NCBI GenBank assembly: GCA_020466095.1
Contig: CM035808.1
Span: forward strand, 44,737,793 to 44,801,792
Length of the DNA stretch: 64,000 nt
Direction of reading: 5' to 3'
From: Chlorops oryzae
Taxonomy: Eukaryota > Arthropoda > Insecta > Diptera > Chloropidae
Position 1 is the stretch's first letter. Every line of letters starts with the position of its first letter. Made by a program: the position numbers and the translations under genes. Positions 45,601 through 57,724 of this stretch are shown piece after piece. A model generated the notes under the pieces. The model did no database searches. It had not been told where the DNA came from and saw only the letters and a program-made list of their open reading frames with translations.

Positions 45601-48600
45601 TTTTTCATTGATTGAAACATTTTTTTACTTTTTTTTTTTTTTTTTTTTTTCATTTGGTGAAATTCGCTTTTGGAAGATCTTTCTCGTTCCTTGATCATCA
45701 TGCAACATAACTCTTAGCATGCCTATTAGGCGCTTTTTTTCTCTTAGTTTTCGTACACACAAAAGCATTTTTTTAACACAATCGAAATCACAATTTATTG
45801 CGAGTACACGTTGCGAAAAATTTAATAAAATTAAATGCAAAAAGCGGTTTATTTTGTGTTGCTTTGCAAGAATTTTTTTTAAATGTTGATTAAAAAAAAG
45901 TGCCGTAATAATTTTTTATTTGATTTTTTTTGAAAGAAAAATAGATTTTTTAAAGAAAAAATTCTTTTTTTTTTTACAAATATGATTTGAAATTGTATTC
46001 TATTCGTATTCATTTTTGTTTTTGTTTTTATATTGCAAAAAAAAAAAAAAAAAAATTCAAAATAAACACGCCTTTGGCTTTTCTAAAATTCAAAGCAAAA
46101 AAAAAATCCAAAAATTCTCACAAACACTCTTTTATTTTCTCTTTTCTCTTACGCTCTCGTCCCACAAATGCGTGTGTCGTAATAAAGGTCGTTTATCCTC
46201 AACGGATGGCGTCGTTTCGAACACCGAAAATCCCACATTCTACGATGCACTTGCTGAGCACGACACCGAACCATGCTACGATCTTGATCATCTCGACATC
46301 GATCATAATGCATTCGATATTAGCCGATCGCCGATCACCTCACCAATGACATCAGCTGCAGCGGCATTGGCTAGCGTTTTGCCAAATCTATCATCGTACG
46401 ATACAAGTTCGGGCTACGAATCAATGGATTCAATGCGTCGACCAAATGTTTCGATTGAGAAAATGGTCAATGCCTTCGGTACGGTAACAACGATAACCGC
46501 TGGAACGTCTGCTACGGTAAAAACGGATATGCTTGACGAAGTTGTTTCACAGCTGGCATGCGAAGATTGTGTTATACATGAGAATTGTGATGAAGCACTC
46601 TTTCGACCAGTGGTCGCTATATTCTGTGATGAAAACGAACGTAAACGTGGCGAGGAAGAGGCACGACGCAATGAGAAATTGTGCAAGCCACCGGAAATGG
46701 TTAATAATAAGCTTATAGTACCGGTTATTGCTAAGGAAGTCGATGCCGAACTGAGTAAGAAGGAAAAAGAAAAGATAGGAGCGAAATCGAGACAACAGCA
46801 ACAAAAAGAGATACTTAAAGCGGCGGCAGAGCATAAAGAGCAACATTCATTGACAAAAATTAATAACAATAATAAAAGTGATACAAAAATTGAGCAAAAA
46901 TTGAAAAAATTTGAAACTTCTGTAAGTGAACCACCAAAAGAATTCACAATAAAAGTTTCTGAATCGCAATCAATCGAAAATTTAGCCCATAAAGAGTCGA
47001 AAGCTCAAAAATTAGATTCAAATGAAAGCGAAAAGAGTTCCAAAAAACAAGCTATTGATATTAAGAAAGAGAAGGATGATATAAAATTATCAAAAAACGA
47101 GGAAAAAATGACAACTTCAAAGAGTGAACCTTCTGAAACGGCATTAGCCAAAAATTCGGAATTAAAAATTAAGATAGCACTGCCAAAAGAAGTTAGCAGC
47201 AGCAGCAGCAGCCAAAATCAAACTGCCATCAGCACCACCACCTCAAAACCGGAAAAGTCTTCAACAAAACTAATCGAAAAAGAAAATATAACAAAAGAGT
47301 CTAAAGTAGTTTCGGAGGCAAAGAGTATAATCAAGCAAGAAAAGCCCGATACTGATAGCTCAACAAAAGTTCTTGGATTATCCGATAGTTTAATAGATCT
47401 CAAAGGAAGTTTCACCGAGAAACCGGCTACGCCAATGGAAAAATCGTCGAGCGTACCCGCCGCAACTGTAGCCGTAACAAAGTCTTCAAAGAAAAAGAAA
47501 CGCGCACACAGCAGACCCAGCTCGAGTTCAAATTCGGAATCTGAAGAAGTTGTCGCAGTTGCGGTAGTTGCCCCACAAAAATCAAGAAAAAATAAGCAGA
47601 TCGACATTGAAAAGAGGGAAAGAAAATCTTCAATAAGTTCGGAAAGTAGTGTTGGCGATTTGGCCGATAGCATAACTGAACCCTTATCGAAGGAGAGCTC
47701 GCTATTTTTAAGTTTCCTACAGACCGAGGAAAAAAAGACGAAAAAATCAAAAATTAAAGCCACCGAAAATGCCAAGGTGGAGGAGGAGAAGGAGGCGGAA
47801 GAGGAGGGCGAAGTTAATGCTCAAACAATCAAAGTCGACTCAAATGAAAATGAAATTGATGAAAAAAAATCCAAAATAGGAAAAATCCCAAAAACTGATA
47901 AAGAAAACGATCCAGACAAAGAGACAGAAAAATCAGAAAAATTTAAAGAACCCAAATCGCCTCCAAAATCTCCGAAGAAAAAAACCGCCTCCGAAGTGGA
48001 AAAAGAATGTGCATCACCCATCAAGCCGTCATCGGCAACGACGAAAGTAATTACTCAGCAGCCAACAAAAACGAAAAGGGATAGTTCCAGCGGTGATTTC
48101 GATGACACACCGGAGAAATTTGATTCGCCTGCACCTCGTAAATTTGATCCACCCAAGACCGTAACGAAACTCAACGAGGATGTAACCGATAGTACAAGCC
48201 AAAAGAAGCCACCGGATACATCAAATTCCCTCTTGTCTCCACAGAAGAGTGGTAATCATCAATCGCAGTCAACTTCATCACCCTGGAAAACAATGAGTGG
48301 TTCCGAACTGATAAACAAGAACTTAGAAAGCTTTAGTAAGAAATCGAGCAGCATAAACTTCCCAAGTTTGGGTGAAAGCACTAATAAAAGTAGTAAAAAA
48401 TCAACATCAACCGAAAAATTGTTAGCCGAACTAGCAGCATCAACAAAACAAGCACAAACAGATACACAGCAAAGCACGACGGAGAGCAGTGCGTCCAATA
48501 AAATAAATAAAAAAATAAAAAGTTCACAGCTCGATGACTTCCCTTTGATGAATAGTTTAGAAGCATTACCACCGTTGCCAACACTGGAACCATTGGAAGT

Positions 48601-51600
48601 GCTTTCCAAGGACGTCATCAAGTCACCGAAAAGTGAAAAGACCGGACATCTTGCAGAGCAAGTAAGTCTTATCACCTTTGAGAGTCCACAGAACGAGGAT
48701 ATTTGCATGAATCCAAAAATAACGCGACAACACTCCGGCGAAAATATCGTCTACGCCCTTTGTGGATCCTTGCATTACGAAGACGAAAATAAAGCAACAA
48801 AAGAACAGATGACCACATCCGATGCACAACTCACATCAGCAACAAAAACAGCTACAGCAACATCAACAACGGCAACTGCAATAAAATATAAAACTTACAA
48901 CATAAAAAGTTCAAAAAATAGCGATAAATGCTTGAGCTCGTCTCCTTGCTCGTCGGCATCGGAGGAAATCATAATATTGGAGGAGAAGAAAATGACAAAG
49001 AAACAAAAGCGCAAACGTCAACAACATCAAATTGAAATGCAAAAATCGGATTTGAAATCCCAATCGGCAATTTCGCCAGCGGCAGCTGCTGCGGACGTTG
49101 TCGATGAGGAGCTTTGTCCACTCATTGGAAGTATGGGCGATTCGCAGCTTTACATCGATACGATGGCTTCGAGTGAACATTTCGGCGTTTCAAATTCATC
49201 ACAACATGTGGACATCGTTTCAACAACTACAACAACAACAAACACAACCGACAGCAGTGAAGGACCCATGCCAGCGACAACATCCGACGACAATGTATTC
49301 ACACTACCCGCAGCAGTGATAACAACAACACCACATAAGTTAAAAACAAAAAAATTAGAGCATAAAATCAATTTAATCGCTGCCATTGAAGCAGCAACTT
49401 CTTCATCGACTTCATCAGCCGAAGAGGAGAGTGGCGTTGAAGGTAGCGGAAGTGGCCGTGCTTCTGATATTGAGACCGTTCATCACCATCATCATCATTC
49501 GCCATTGGCAGCAAGTGCAATCATAACAACAACAACGTCAGCAACGGCATCCATGATGGCATTGCCAACATCACTGAGCGTCTCGGCGCAGTTAGGTGGA
49601 ATAAAAAAGAAAACCAAACGACGTAAAAGATAAGAATTAGTAATTTTTTTGTGTTTTATATTTTTTCTTCTTCTGATTTATCATTTCTATATGACCTCCT
49701 TCTTTGATGAAAACAATAATAATAACAAAAGCAAGAAAAATAGTGGCAATGAAATAGAAAATAAACTTCAGAACAACATCAAGCATATTTCGGAAGGGGA
49801 ATCATCATTTGTTGTCGAATAAAATATAAGATGATATCCTTTTAAAATCCTATTAAAAATATTTCATATTCAACATCTCAACTAAAAGCTAAAAAATATG
49901 TATAATAAAATGAAACCTCTCATATGTGGCCACTCACGGTGACACCTTTTTGCTCGCATATGAGTGGTGTCCGCATATAATGGTGAATGGTGTATGAAAA
50001 ACATCACTCAAAGCAAGTGTAGATACAAAAAAAGTGGCGGCACATGAGGGTTGTCCGCATATGAGGGTGTCCGCAGTTGAGAAGTTTCCCTGAACATATT
50101 TTTTTAAAAACGTCTTCGGCATCTAAAATCGATCGTGAATAGCTTGATAGAGTTTTCACGTTTTCAGATGAGATTAAATTGAATCCTTAAAAGGCTACCC
50201 CAACTAAATGTAGTTTTAAAAGCTTTGTTTTGAAATATTTTTCTATTTCAAATTTATATAAATTGAATTTATAAAATTCATATTTTCTGACAATATGTCG
50301 TCTATCTGCTTAAAAATAGCATAACAGCACAAATATAGAAAAAATAGTGGTCTTTAGATTATAGACGTCCGAACGTTGTACGACTTTTTGTCCACCAAAA
50401 ATAAATTCTTTCTTTTCATACTCTAATTTGAGATTAAATTTTATTTTAAATTCTTTTTTTTATTTAAATTTTTTATTTATTTACTTATATATTTTTTTAT
50501 TTTCTTGACGATTTGTGGCGTTGCCCAAACCCCTTTCTAGGTCTTTACTTGGACAAAATCAATTCAAAAATATTCTAATTAATCTATTAGACAGCACGTT
50601 TGGGAAATTTTTATAATCACGAGGCTTTATCATCAACAAGATTATTTGACATAACATGTTAAAATGTAAATCAGAGTGCTATATCTATATTTTTAATTTA
50701 TTTTTTTTTTTTTTTATAAAATAAGTCAAGCCTTTAAAACGTTTCTAAAAAATAAATATATTCATATAAAATCAATTTAAAATGAAAAGCAAAATGGCAA
50801 AGGCATATAAAAAGAAATACCATTCAATGATTCTAATTTTATGCTAAGAAAATAAGGAATACAGTCGAAACTCTCTATAAAGAATTTCAAGGGACCGGAA
50901 AATCAATTCGTTGTAGAGAGAGTTCGTTATAAGAAGAAAAAAGACACTAAAAATGTAGCGAAAAAGCCTTGAGAAGATTCTCTATAAAAAGAAATTCGTT
51001 TTGGAGGACTTCGTTATAAAGAGTTTCGATTGTAACTGCTTGTCATGCAAATTCCTGTATCGAAGACAGTAAAACTAACTCTTATCTCTATCAGAAGAAC
51101 GGGAATTTGTGGTTCGTCTTCAATGTCGCAGATTTTATGAATGCGTAGAATACGTGGACGCTGTATATGAATGTATCTAAGTTAAGCTGTAAGTCTAAGT
51201 GAAGTGTTCTATTTTTCTCCCCTCGGAAATAATAACCTGTTTCAAAATTATAAACGTTATTAGAAGTTTAACACTGATATATGCCTAAGCTAAAAGATCA
51301 AGTCACATAAGAGAAAAGTTGGATAACAAGTTTTCAGAGACAGAAAGTTATGGTTATTTTAAAATTATTTATTTTATATTTTCGCAAAATTACAAACTTT
51401 TATTCCATTGATTTTTCTTTTTGAAAATTTCCTATACACTCTATGTATAAATCCTTTAGGAAATAGAACTTGTTTCAATTCATATACATATAAACAAAGG
51501 AAGTAACATAAGTTACTTCCAGTTATCCGTTATCAAATTTTTAATTTATTTTCAAATAATTCACTATACATATTTTTAATGAACTGTTAATTTCAAAATA

Positions 51601-53577
51601 TCGAATTTTCGTTAAATTAAAATACAGGACGTTCACTGTAATTGAATTACATTTTCAATGTTGCATTCAGTAATCTATGAAAGTGTTACTAACCCGCCAG
51701 AGCCGCGTCTCCATATAATATTTTTATTATAGACAATAATATTATTTCATATATCAGGAAAATGAATGGTGAATCACAAAAAACTATTAATATTTCAAAA
51801 CCTGGGAGTTGTTGGGTTAAAATGCAGTCTAATAAAATATATCAAAATTTATTTTATGTGACTTGATCGCTAGTTGTAAGACGAATTGATTGATATGATC
51901 AAAGAACGTCTTTTTAAGCGCAATAAAATTATACAAGTTATATATTTAATTAAGTATTTACGTAGTTTAAAAGCTTACTATCCTATAAAAAATAACATAA
52001 TTGTTTTCAATTCTAATATTTATATTTGTATACTCATTCATTAGCTTTATGAGAATTGGTTTTATTATTATTTTTTTTTTTTATTAATCATTTATCATTT
52101 GGTTTGATGCTTCCTTTTTAATATATCTGGGCAATTTCATTTAGTCACACCCGTCACAATCTCTTTTTTCCGATTTTAGCTCATAATATTTAAAACAAAC
52201 AGGATGTGATTCTCAAGGAATTATAAAATATGAAAACTTTTATCAACAGTTAAGCAATGAAATTAACTTATTTCTGCTCAGAATGGCATGAACGGTTGTG
52301 GCCACCGTTTTGCGTGGAATTGCCCACCTTAATTTATCTTCGAAAGAAATATTTCTTCATTTTATTTCCTTTAATTATTTTTATTTTTATTTTTTTGCAA
52401 AATGTATCAAAATTTTGAAGTTTTTTTTTCATTCTCTCTGGTTAATTTGTGGTTTCTGCAGTATTTATGGATCTTTCTATTAATTGAGTTGTTAAAAAAA
52501 AAAATGTAATAAAAATTAAATAATGTGAAATGTTCAAAAAAAAAAAAAAAAAAAAAACAAATTAGCTTAGAAAAATTTTAAATTTAAATGTAAATAAATC
52601 ATTTAAAGTTGTGGAAAAAGTGAAAGTGCAAAATAAAATATGAAAAAACGAAATAAAAATAGTAAAATAATTTAAAAACCAAAATAAAGACTTAAAAACT
52701 AATCGACATAGTTTTTTTTTTTTATTATTTTGAATTCTTTTCGATTGATGAAGAAACACACCCACTCTTGATAGGAACCCCATATATAGGAATTATGAAA
52801 TCAATTAAATTTTTAGCAAAATAAATTTAGACGAAATCATTTGTGCCTGGTTTCCAATAGTGCAGGAGCTCGTGCAAATATTCAACTCATGCAAACGTAT
52901 CGAAGCAATTACAATAAAATACGCAGTTGATTCTAAGTTGTTGAGTTATACATATATAGTTTTGCGGGAACTCTCGCACTATTGAAAATCAAGCAATGGA
53001 AACGTTTTCTTGAAGCCTGTGGGAATTCTAGTAATCTCAAAAAATATGTACTCATGTATGTATATTAAATCTAACACCCATTACATCTACTCTTTCAGGC
53101 TTTCACTTTTCGAATCACAGCTGCTACAACGTCGATGCGGTCGATAGTAAAAATAATAAATTAAATCATATGGATGCAATAAGAAAGCCGCACTCTCAGT
53201 ATAAACATCAGCAGCATAGCATTCTCGATAGTAGCATAACGACGAGTACGGCAACAAAGAATAAGGATATCATTTTAAAAGCAATTGGAACACAACAACA
53301 GCAACAGCACCATCATCAATATCAAAACAATATTGGCGAGCAATCGAATATTGTGAATATCGATATATTTGATGATCAGCTCAGTACGAGCAGCATTAGC
53401 ACGAATAGTCGACTATCATTGGATGCGCACACGTCGTCGTCATCGCCGCCAAATAGCTTAAACGGTGTTGTCGACACCAATCTTATGCATTTCCCAGCTG
53501 GTGCCGATAGCGTTGACGATGTACGCAGCTTTGACGGTGTCGATATCGATGGCGTCAACGATGGCGCATCCTTGTGA
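39628..53577 (+). CDS. rudhira: BCAS3 microtubule-associated cell-migration factor homologue (rudhira)
   Basis: Six shared coding exons: 39628-40322, 40390-40687, 40761-41640, 41709-42015, 42082-42233 and 42303-42458, 829 residues in all, ending in phase 1. All introns but the last are short (60-75 bp) with GT-AG ends. The N-terminal half is the degenerate WD40 part (LLLILGYGLGVQVWAIP; AHTEAVVAMDFDNSGMLLVT, then ADRRGHDFHIFRI). The BCAS3 domain starts near CAIFAKSRSWLLEPPNVTRE and includes AESWLSQVEIITHAG. Exon 6 can join 46188 (1,149 codons) or 53099 (160 codons), giving 1,977 or 988 residues. The shorter form is close to vertebrate BCAS3 in size. BCAS3 binds cytoskeleton and phosphoinositides and acts in cell migration and autophagy. 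The ATG lies in CAACAATGTC, a good fly start context. Gene identity is secure; use of each last exon is inferred. Confidence 0.93.
43092..43218. mobile_element. MITE of the GGGCCCATTTG family, copy 1
   Basis: Ends GGGCCCATTTGTTACTGT and inverse ACAGTAGCAAATGGGCC, flanked by TA. A related copy lies at 57608-57724. Confidence 0.65.
43290..43413. mobile_element. Near-perfect hairpin MITE
   Basis: AGGCCTATTCACGAGACCTC, continuing GGTATCGT, is perfectly inverted at the right end. ATA flanks both sides (43287-43289 and 43414-43416). The perfect arms point to a young insertion. Confidence 0.85.
46188..49633 (+). CDS. Giant low-complexity exon of the BCAS3 gene (probable alternative last exon)
   Basis: The frame is open for 1,149 codons after the acceptor at 46186-46187, and its phase fits exon 6 (G|GT), giving DTGRLSSTDGVVSNTENPTF. 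The protein is rich in Lys, Ser, Glu and Thr, with SP sites, a His run (49483-49500) and a basic end KKKTKRRKR that could be a nuclear signal. A few denser stretches look constrained (SYDTSSGYESMDSM; GENIVYALCGSLHYEDEN; CPLIGSMGDSQLYID). No known domain is recognised. An AATAAA at about 49819 could end the transcript. It might alternatively be an internal exon, or a separate gene with an unseen start, but an open frame this long in AT-rich DNA is surely coding. Confidence 0.75.
49911..50092. mobile_element. Decayed Tigger-like MITE
   Basis: The right end GTTGAGAAGTTTCCCTG is inverse to the left GAAACCTCTCATATGTGG with mismatches. TGTCCGCATATGA-type repeats occur inside. Confidence 0.6.
50862..51032. 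mobile_element. Tigger-like MITE, 171 bp
   Basis: Ends CAGTCGAAACTCTCTATAAA and inverse TTTATAACGAA-type right end reading TTATAAAGAGTTTCGATTG, flanked by TA on both sides. Internal CTATAAA/GTTCGTTATA motifs repeat. Confidence 0.75.
52851..52988. mobile_element. Hairpin element of the TTTCCAATAGTGC family, copy A
   Basis: TTTCCAATAGTGCAGGAGCT at the left returns inverted as CTCTCGCACTATTGAAAA. A sister copy lies at 54342-54500 and a partial one at 38655. Confidence 0.65.
53099..53577 (+). CDS. Compact last exon of the BCAS3 gene
   Basis: The acceptor TCTTTCAG ends at 53098, and the exon fits phase 1 of exon 6 (G|GC), reading TGFHFSNHSCYNVDAVDSKN and staying open for 160 codons to TGA at 53577. 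It contains a short Gln/His run from CAA/CAG/CAT repeats, then SSISTNSRLSLDAH and an Asp-rich end (GVDIDGVNDGASL). With this exon the protein is 988 residues, near the size of vertebrate BCAS3, so this is probably the ancestral C-terminus. No domain is recognised. Confidence 0.75.
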
Positions 53578-53691
53578 GGTCTACTAAAATATCCGGAACG
53601 TGTCAGGGCAACGGTTTTGAATAACAGCAACTTATATTTGAATAGATTCTATAAGAATATTTTTAATAACGATCCGAAGTGAGGTGTGGCG

Positions 53692-53917
53692 CACTGTTGC
53701 CAGTTTTTCTAGGGGAATGAATATTCCCCTGAATGGCTCATTCCTCTGAATGGCTCAAGACAAGGCCAAAATTCCCTAAAATTTAATTTTAAAATCTTCT
53801 AAAAACAAAAATTTGGTCCCATAAAAATTTCCCTGACCACTTTTCTACCCAAAATCTCCACTAAAGATCATAAATGTCTTTTAGTTTAAGGGCGATTCCC
53901 CTAAACTGGCAACAGTG
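53692..53917. mobile_element. hAT-type MITE just after the BCAS3 stop
   Basis: Ends CACTGTTGCCAG and inverse CTGGCAACAGTG, 226 bp. GTGTGGCG flanks both sides (53684-53691 and 53918-53925). It lies about 115 bp past the stop codon, so it may be part of the BCAS3 3' UTR. Confidence 0.88.
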
Positions 53918-54106
53918 GTGTGGCGTATGCTACGCAGAAAAGGCTTATTGCTTATTAAAATTAATTAAATCAAATTCAATTCATATGGTTGGTTGCATGT
54001 GTATACCCTATGATTTGAAAAAACAAAAAAAAAAAAATATATATATATATTTATGTATGTTGATACGCTCAAAGCTTTTAATTCAAGTTCGAAATTTTCT
54101 TTATGT

Positions 54107-54243
54107 AGGGGCTCTCTCCAGCTCTGTCAGAAATAAAAAACTTCATATGAAAAACACTTCAGAAAATGGAAAATGTCTGATTCATTTCTGAAGCGTTTTT
54201 TATATGAAGTTTTTCATTTTTGACAGAACTGAACAGAGCCCCT
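54107..54243. mobile_element. Hairpin MITE
   Basis: AGGGGCTCT at the left matches AGAGCCCCT at the right. The arms continue with TCTGTCAGAAA and AAAACTTCATATGAAAAAC in inverse order. Confidence 0.7.
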
Positions 54244-54341
54244 TAACAGTTCTATCAGAAAACGTGTACTTTAAAGTGTAATTGTCTTGGTTTTAGTTTT
54301 GGTCTTTTAATTGAATTTGGTATTTTATTTTTAACTATTGC

Positions 54342-54500
54342 ATGATTTCCAATAGCGAAGATATTCCTGTGAAAATATTCAACAAATGAAAACGTATGGA
54401 AGGAGTTAAAATCAAATACACAATTGATTCAAATTGGTTCCATATATTTACATGTGTCGAATATTTGCGCAGGAGTTCCTTCGCTGTTGCGAACCAGTCA
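54342..54500. mobile_element. Hairpin element of the TTTCCAATAGTGC family, copy B
   Basis: The left ATGATTTCCAATAGCGAAG pairs with the right CTTCGCTGTTGCGAACCAGT. AAAATATTCAAC and its inverse GTCGAATATTTG lie inside the arms. Confidence 0.65.
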
Positions 54501-56551
54501 TATTAAATACATACATGAGAATATTTAATATTTTATATCTTATATAGCGTGTGAAAAACATATATGAATGTTGGGAGGAAAAAGCGTAGAGCTCAAAAAA
54601 AAAAAAAGGTATTTGAATTTATCGTTTCATTTGAATGAACGAAATTTCCAAAAAAATATATATTTCCTTAAAATTCGTACTATTAACTATTTTATAATAG
54701 AATATAAGCTTAGATGTAATTCGTAAAAAAAATGCTTTTATTTAAAAACAAAAACACTTATGATTTCAACGGAAATGTATGCATTCTAATATTTTGTTGT
54801 GTTGAAGAAGTATTTTTGCTTTTTTATTATAAGCACGCGAAATATGTAGTACAGAAGGATTGCGAGAAAGCATTGCACAGACGTATGGAATAAGAAGTAA
54901 TTTATCGATTGCAATTTTGTTGTTTTTAATATTATATTCGGGTAGTGGTCTAACGAAGACATATAATTTGTTTATGGTTCAATTGGCAATTCAACGCAAT
55001 TCGACCCTACAAGTCACCCCCGTAATAGTTTTTTATGAGACTTCTAAGTAGAACTTATACTCTTTTAGTCTTGAACTATTATTAAATGTTTTTAAAATTT
55101 GACTTTACATCCTTTTTTTTCACTGCAAATATTTCCGATTAAAACCAAAAATTTTATTGTGAAGGGCGTGACCACCATCATAATGGAATTACGCAGTACA
55201 CAACCAAATCCAAATCGACCATTTTTGTTATTTATTGCTCATTAATTTTCTGATACAGTCCTATTCTAAATGAATATTCCCTAGAAATTTTGCTCCGCAG
55301 TAAAAAGAAGTATTCTAACCATCAATAAAAGAAATAACGTGATGATCTTTGCTTAAAGATCTTCGAAATTCTTTGTCCCTTTATATTCCCTTCACAGTGC
55401 GAATCGCATGGGAGAATTTTCGTCAAATCCACAGGGAATAATTCTTCTGGAATATTTGGAGTCAGACTGATAATTCTAAATTGAATAATTCGAAATTGAA
55501 ATAAATTGAATTGCGTTTTTTTTCTTTCTTTCTCCACAAGGTCAAAAAGATCGAACAAACTGACACCTCTTGCCATTTATTTGGAAAAAAAAATTGTTGC
55601 TTTTAAAATTGTGTTTATGGAATTGAAATCCTACCATTGGCTTAGTTTCTATTTAAAATTTTTTCTTTTCAAAATTCAAAATTAAAAAAAAAACAAGCGT
55701 TTAGTTAATGATAAGTAAATAATAAGTCCTCATTGGTAACGTGCTTTTTAAATGATGTATGAAAACTTATGCTAAGAAAATCTGATTTGAAAATCGAGTT
55801 TAATTCGCTCTAGGTACTTTTTTCTTTTATAAAAAACATATAAAATCATATTAAATCTAAATAAGGTGCTCCTCTTTTACATGAATAAGGTTTTTTGTTT
55901 ATTTTTTGCATAATGAAAAAAGTTTTTAAAAGAAAATCGTTTAAGTTTCGAAAGTTGTGATCATAGCTGAGAATTATTTACAAACTTCAAATACAAAGCA
56001 TACCATTTTATTGATTTCCACATGAAATTTCATGAAATTTATATATACATACATACATATACATATATATATTGATTCCTATTGTTTTCTAGCCTTTATA
56101 AACTTTTTTTTTTTGATATAGATTTAACAATAGGCTTATTTAAAACACGACTTTGAGTTCAAATTTTATAACAAAAGAAAATAGGAAAGAAGGAAAAAGT
56201 GTGCGAGTGGAATATAGAAAAATTGAACCATTTTAAGAAGAGAAACAAATAAAAAATTTAACCTCAGCTGAATGCCGTGATATCTTAAAACAAAACAAAA
56301 ATGTATTGGACTGTGTGATTGATCGATCGCTTGATGATGTATAAGAAAGAATAAATCAAGAAAATATTAGTTTTTTTTTAACTGAGCTGTGTTTGGTTTT
56401 ATATAATGAACTTAAAACGATTTTTACAAATAGAAAATGTATGAGCCTTAAAACACTAGTGGGAAATTTTTAAGAACAATAAATTTAAAAAAAAAAAAAG
56501 AAATATAATAGAAAATGATTTAGTTAAATTGACTGATTTCAAGCACAGACG

Positions 56552-56746
56552 AGGGTATTCACAGTTGCCCAGGAAACAATCAGCCCTCTCAATCAGTTTA
56601 CTCTCGAGAAAAGTAAATTCCCCCGGTAGTTCGTTCCCCGGGAATATTCAGAATCGGGCTGAATGTATTTTGTCTTAGAATATTATGGAAAAAAGTTTGC
56701 ATTTCGACACACTTGAAAAAGTATCTCAAATCGGTGTGAATACCCT
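56552..56746. mobile_element. MITE with AGGGTATTCACA ends
   Basis: AGGGTATTCACA at the left and TGTGAATACCCT at the right are perfect inverses. It is 195 bp and non-coding. Confidence 0.65.
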
Positions 56747-57607
56747 TTTTAATATAATAAAAAATTTATATAGAAAATTTGACATCTGGGGCTTGCAATT
56801 TGACTATTGAAAAACTAAATATCAAAGGAGTTGTGCGATGTTACACAAATGTGATTACATCTAACTTATGTCTTAAAGGTTGATATCATACATTACCATA
56901 TCTGGCACTTTCCGGTATTTTTTAAAAATTTCAAAATTACTCGATTCACCTCACTTTTTATTGATTAGAAAATTGAAAGAATTATGATGTGATCCACCAC
57001 GATTTTTTTTTTTTTGTTAAAGAAAACATATGATTGGAAATATTTCCAATATACCTATTTTAATATTAATATATTTAAAGCTTCTACTTGTCCCAAGATA
57101 TAAAACTTCATTCATAACAAATCCGAGATATTAGGGTCACCACAAGTCACTGCACATGCCACCTTCTCTTTCGCAATTTATGTCATTCTTTTAGAGTTGC
57201 CCTAACAGATGAAGGTTTTTTGACGGAAAAAATTTTCTTAAGTGTCAGATATGGTAAAATTTGTAATATTATCTCAATTCAACCCCAGAGTCGATTAATT
57301 TTGTTGTACAGAAATCTCTAACATAATATTAACCCTCTCAAAAGAAGCCTTTTATATTGTATAATGTTCAAAATTTAGGTATTCAAACAGAGTGCTCAAC
57401 CATGCCAAATTGCCAGAGTTATCTAAATCCTTAAAGTGGGTAAACAAGCAATGAAAATGTTAAACTATGAATACCCCAAATGTATATTTTCATCAATTTT
57501 AGTTTTTTCAATTTGTGAGTGAGATTGAATATTTAGTGGAATATATTATAAATGAAACTAAAATATATTTTAAAAAAAATATATAAAAAACTACATAAAA
57601 ACTTTAA

Positions 57608-57724
57608 GGTCCGTTTGCCGTAAAGTTTTTCGTTGAAGAAAACAAGAAATTTTTATGAAAACTCTGAGATCTCCGGAAGACATCTTGGTTAAAAACTTTA
57701 ACGGAAACAGTGGCAAATGGGCCC
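57608..57724. mobile_element. MITE of the GGGCCCATTTG family, copy 2
   Basis: Left GGTCCGTTTGCCGT and right ACAGTGGCAAATGGGCCC. The right end matches the copy at 43092-43218. Confidence 0.6.

Larger units (their letters stand above)
42459..46187. other. Long intron of the BCAS3 gene
   Basis: It starts with GTGAGT and runs to the acceptor AATAAAG at 46187. It carries two hairpin MITEs (43092-43218, 43290-43413), poly-T runs and otherwise plain AT-rich sequence. No gene is seen inside on either strand. Confidence 0.65.
49634..53098. other. 3' UTR and intron between the two BCAS3 last exons
   Basis: Begins as 3' UTR of the long isoform, with an AATAAA at about 49819. It holds two small MITEs (49911-50092, 50862-51032) and a hairpin (52851-52988). 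The rest is AT-rich without coding signs. Confidence 0.55.

Noticed and set aside
46414..46947. 177-codon minus-strand frame
   Set aside because: Exact antisense shadow of the Lys/Ser/Glu-rich BCAS3 exon; the same holds for 47218-47775 and 48259-48708.
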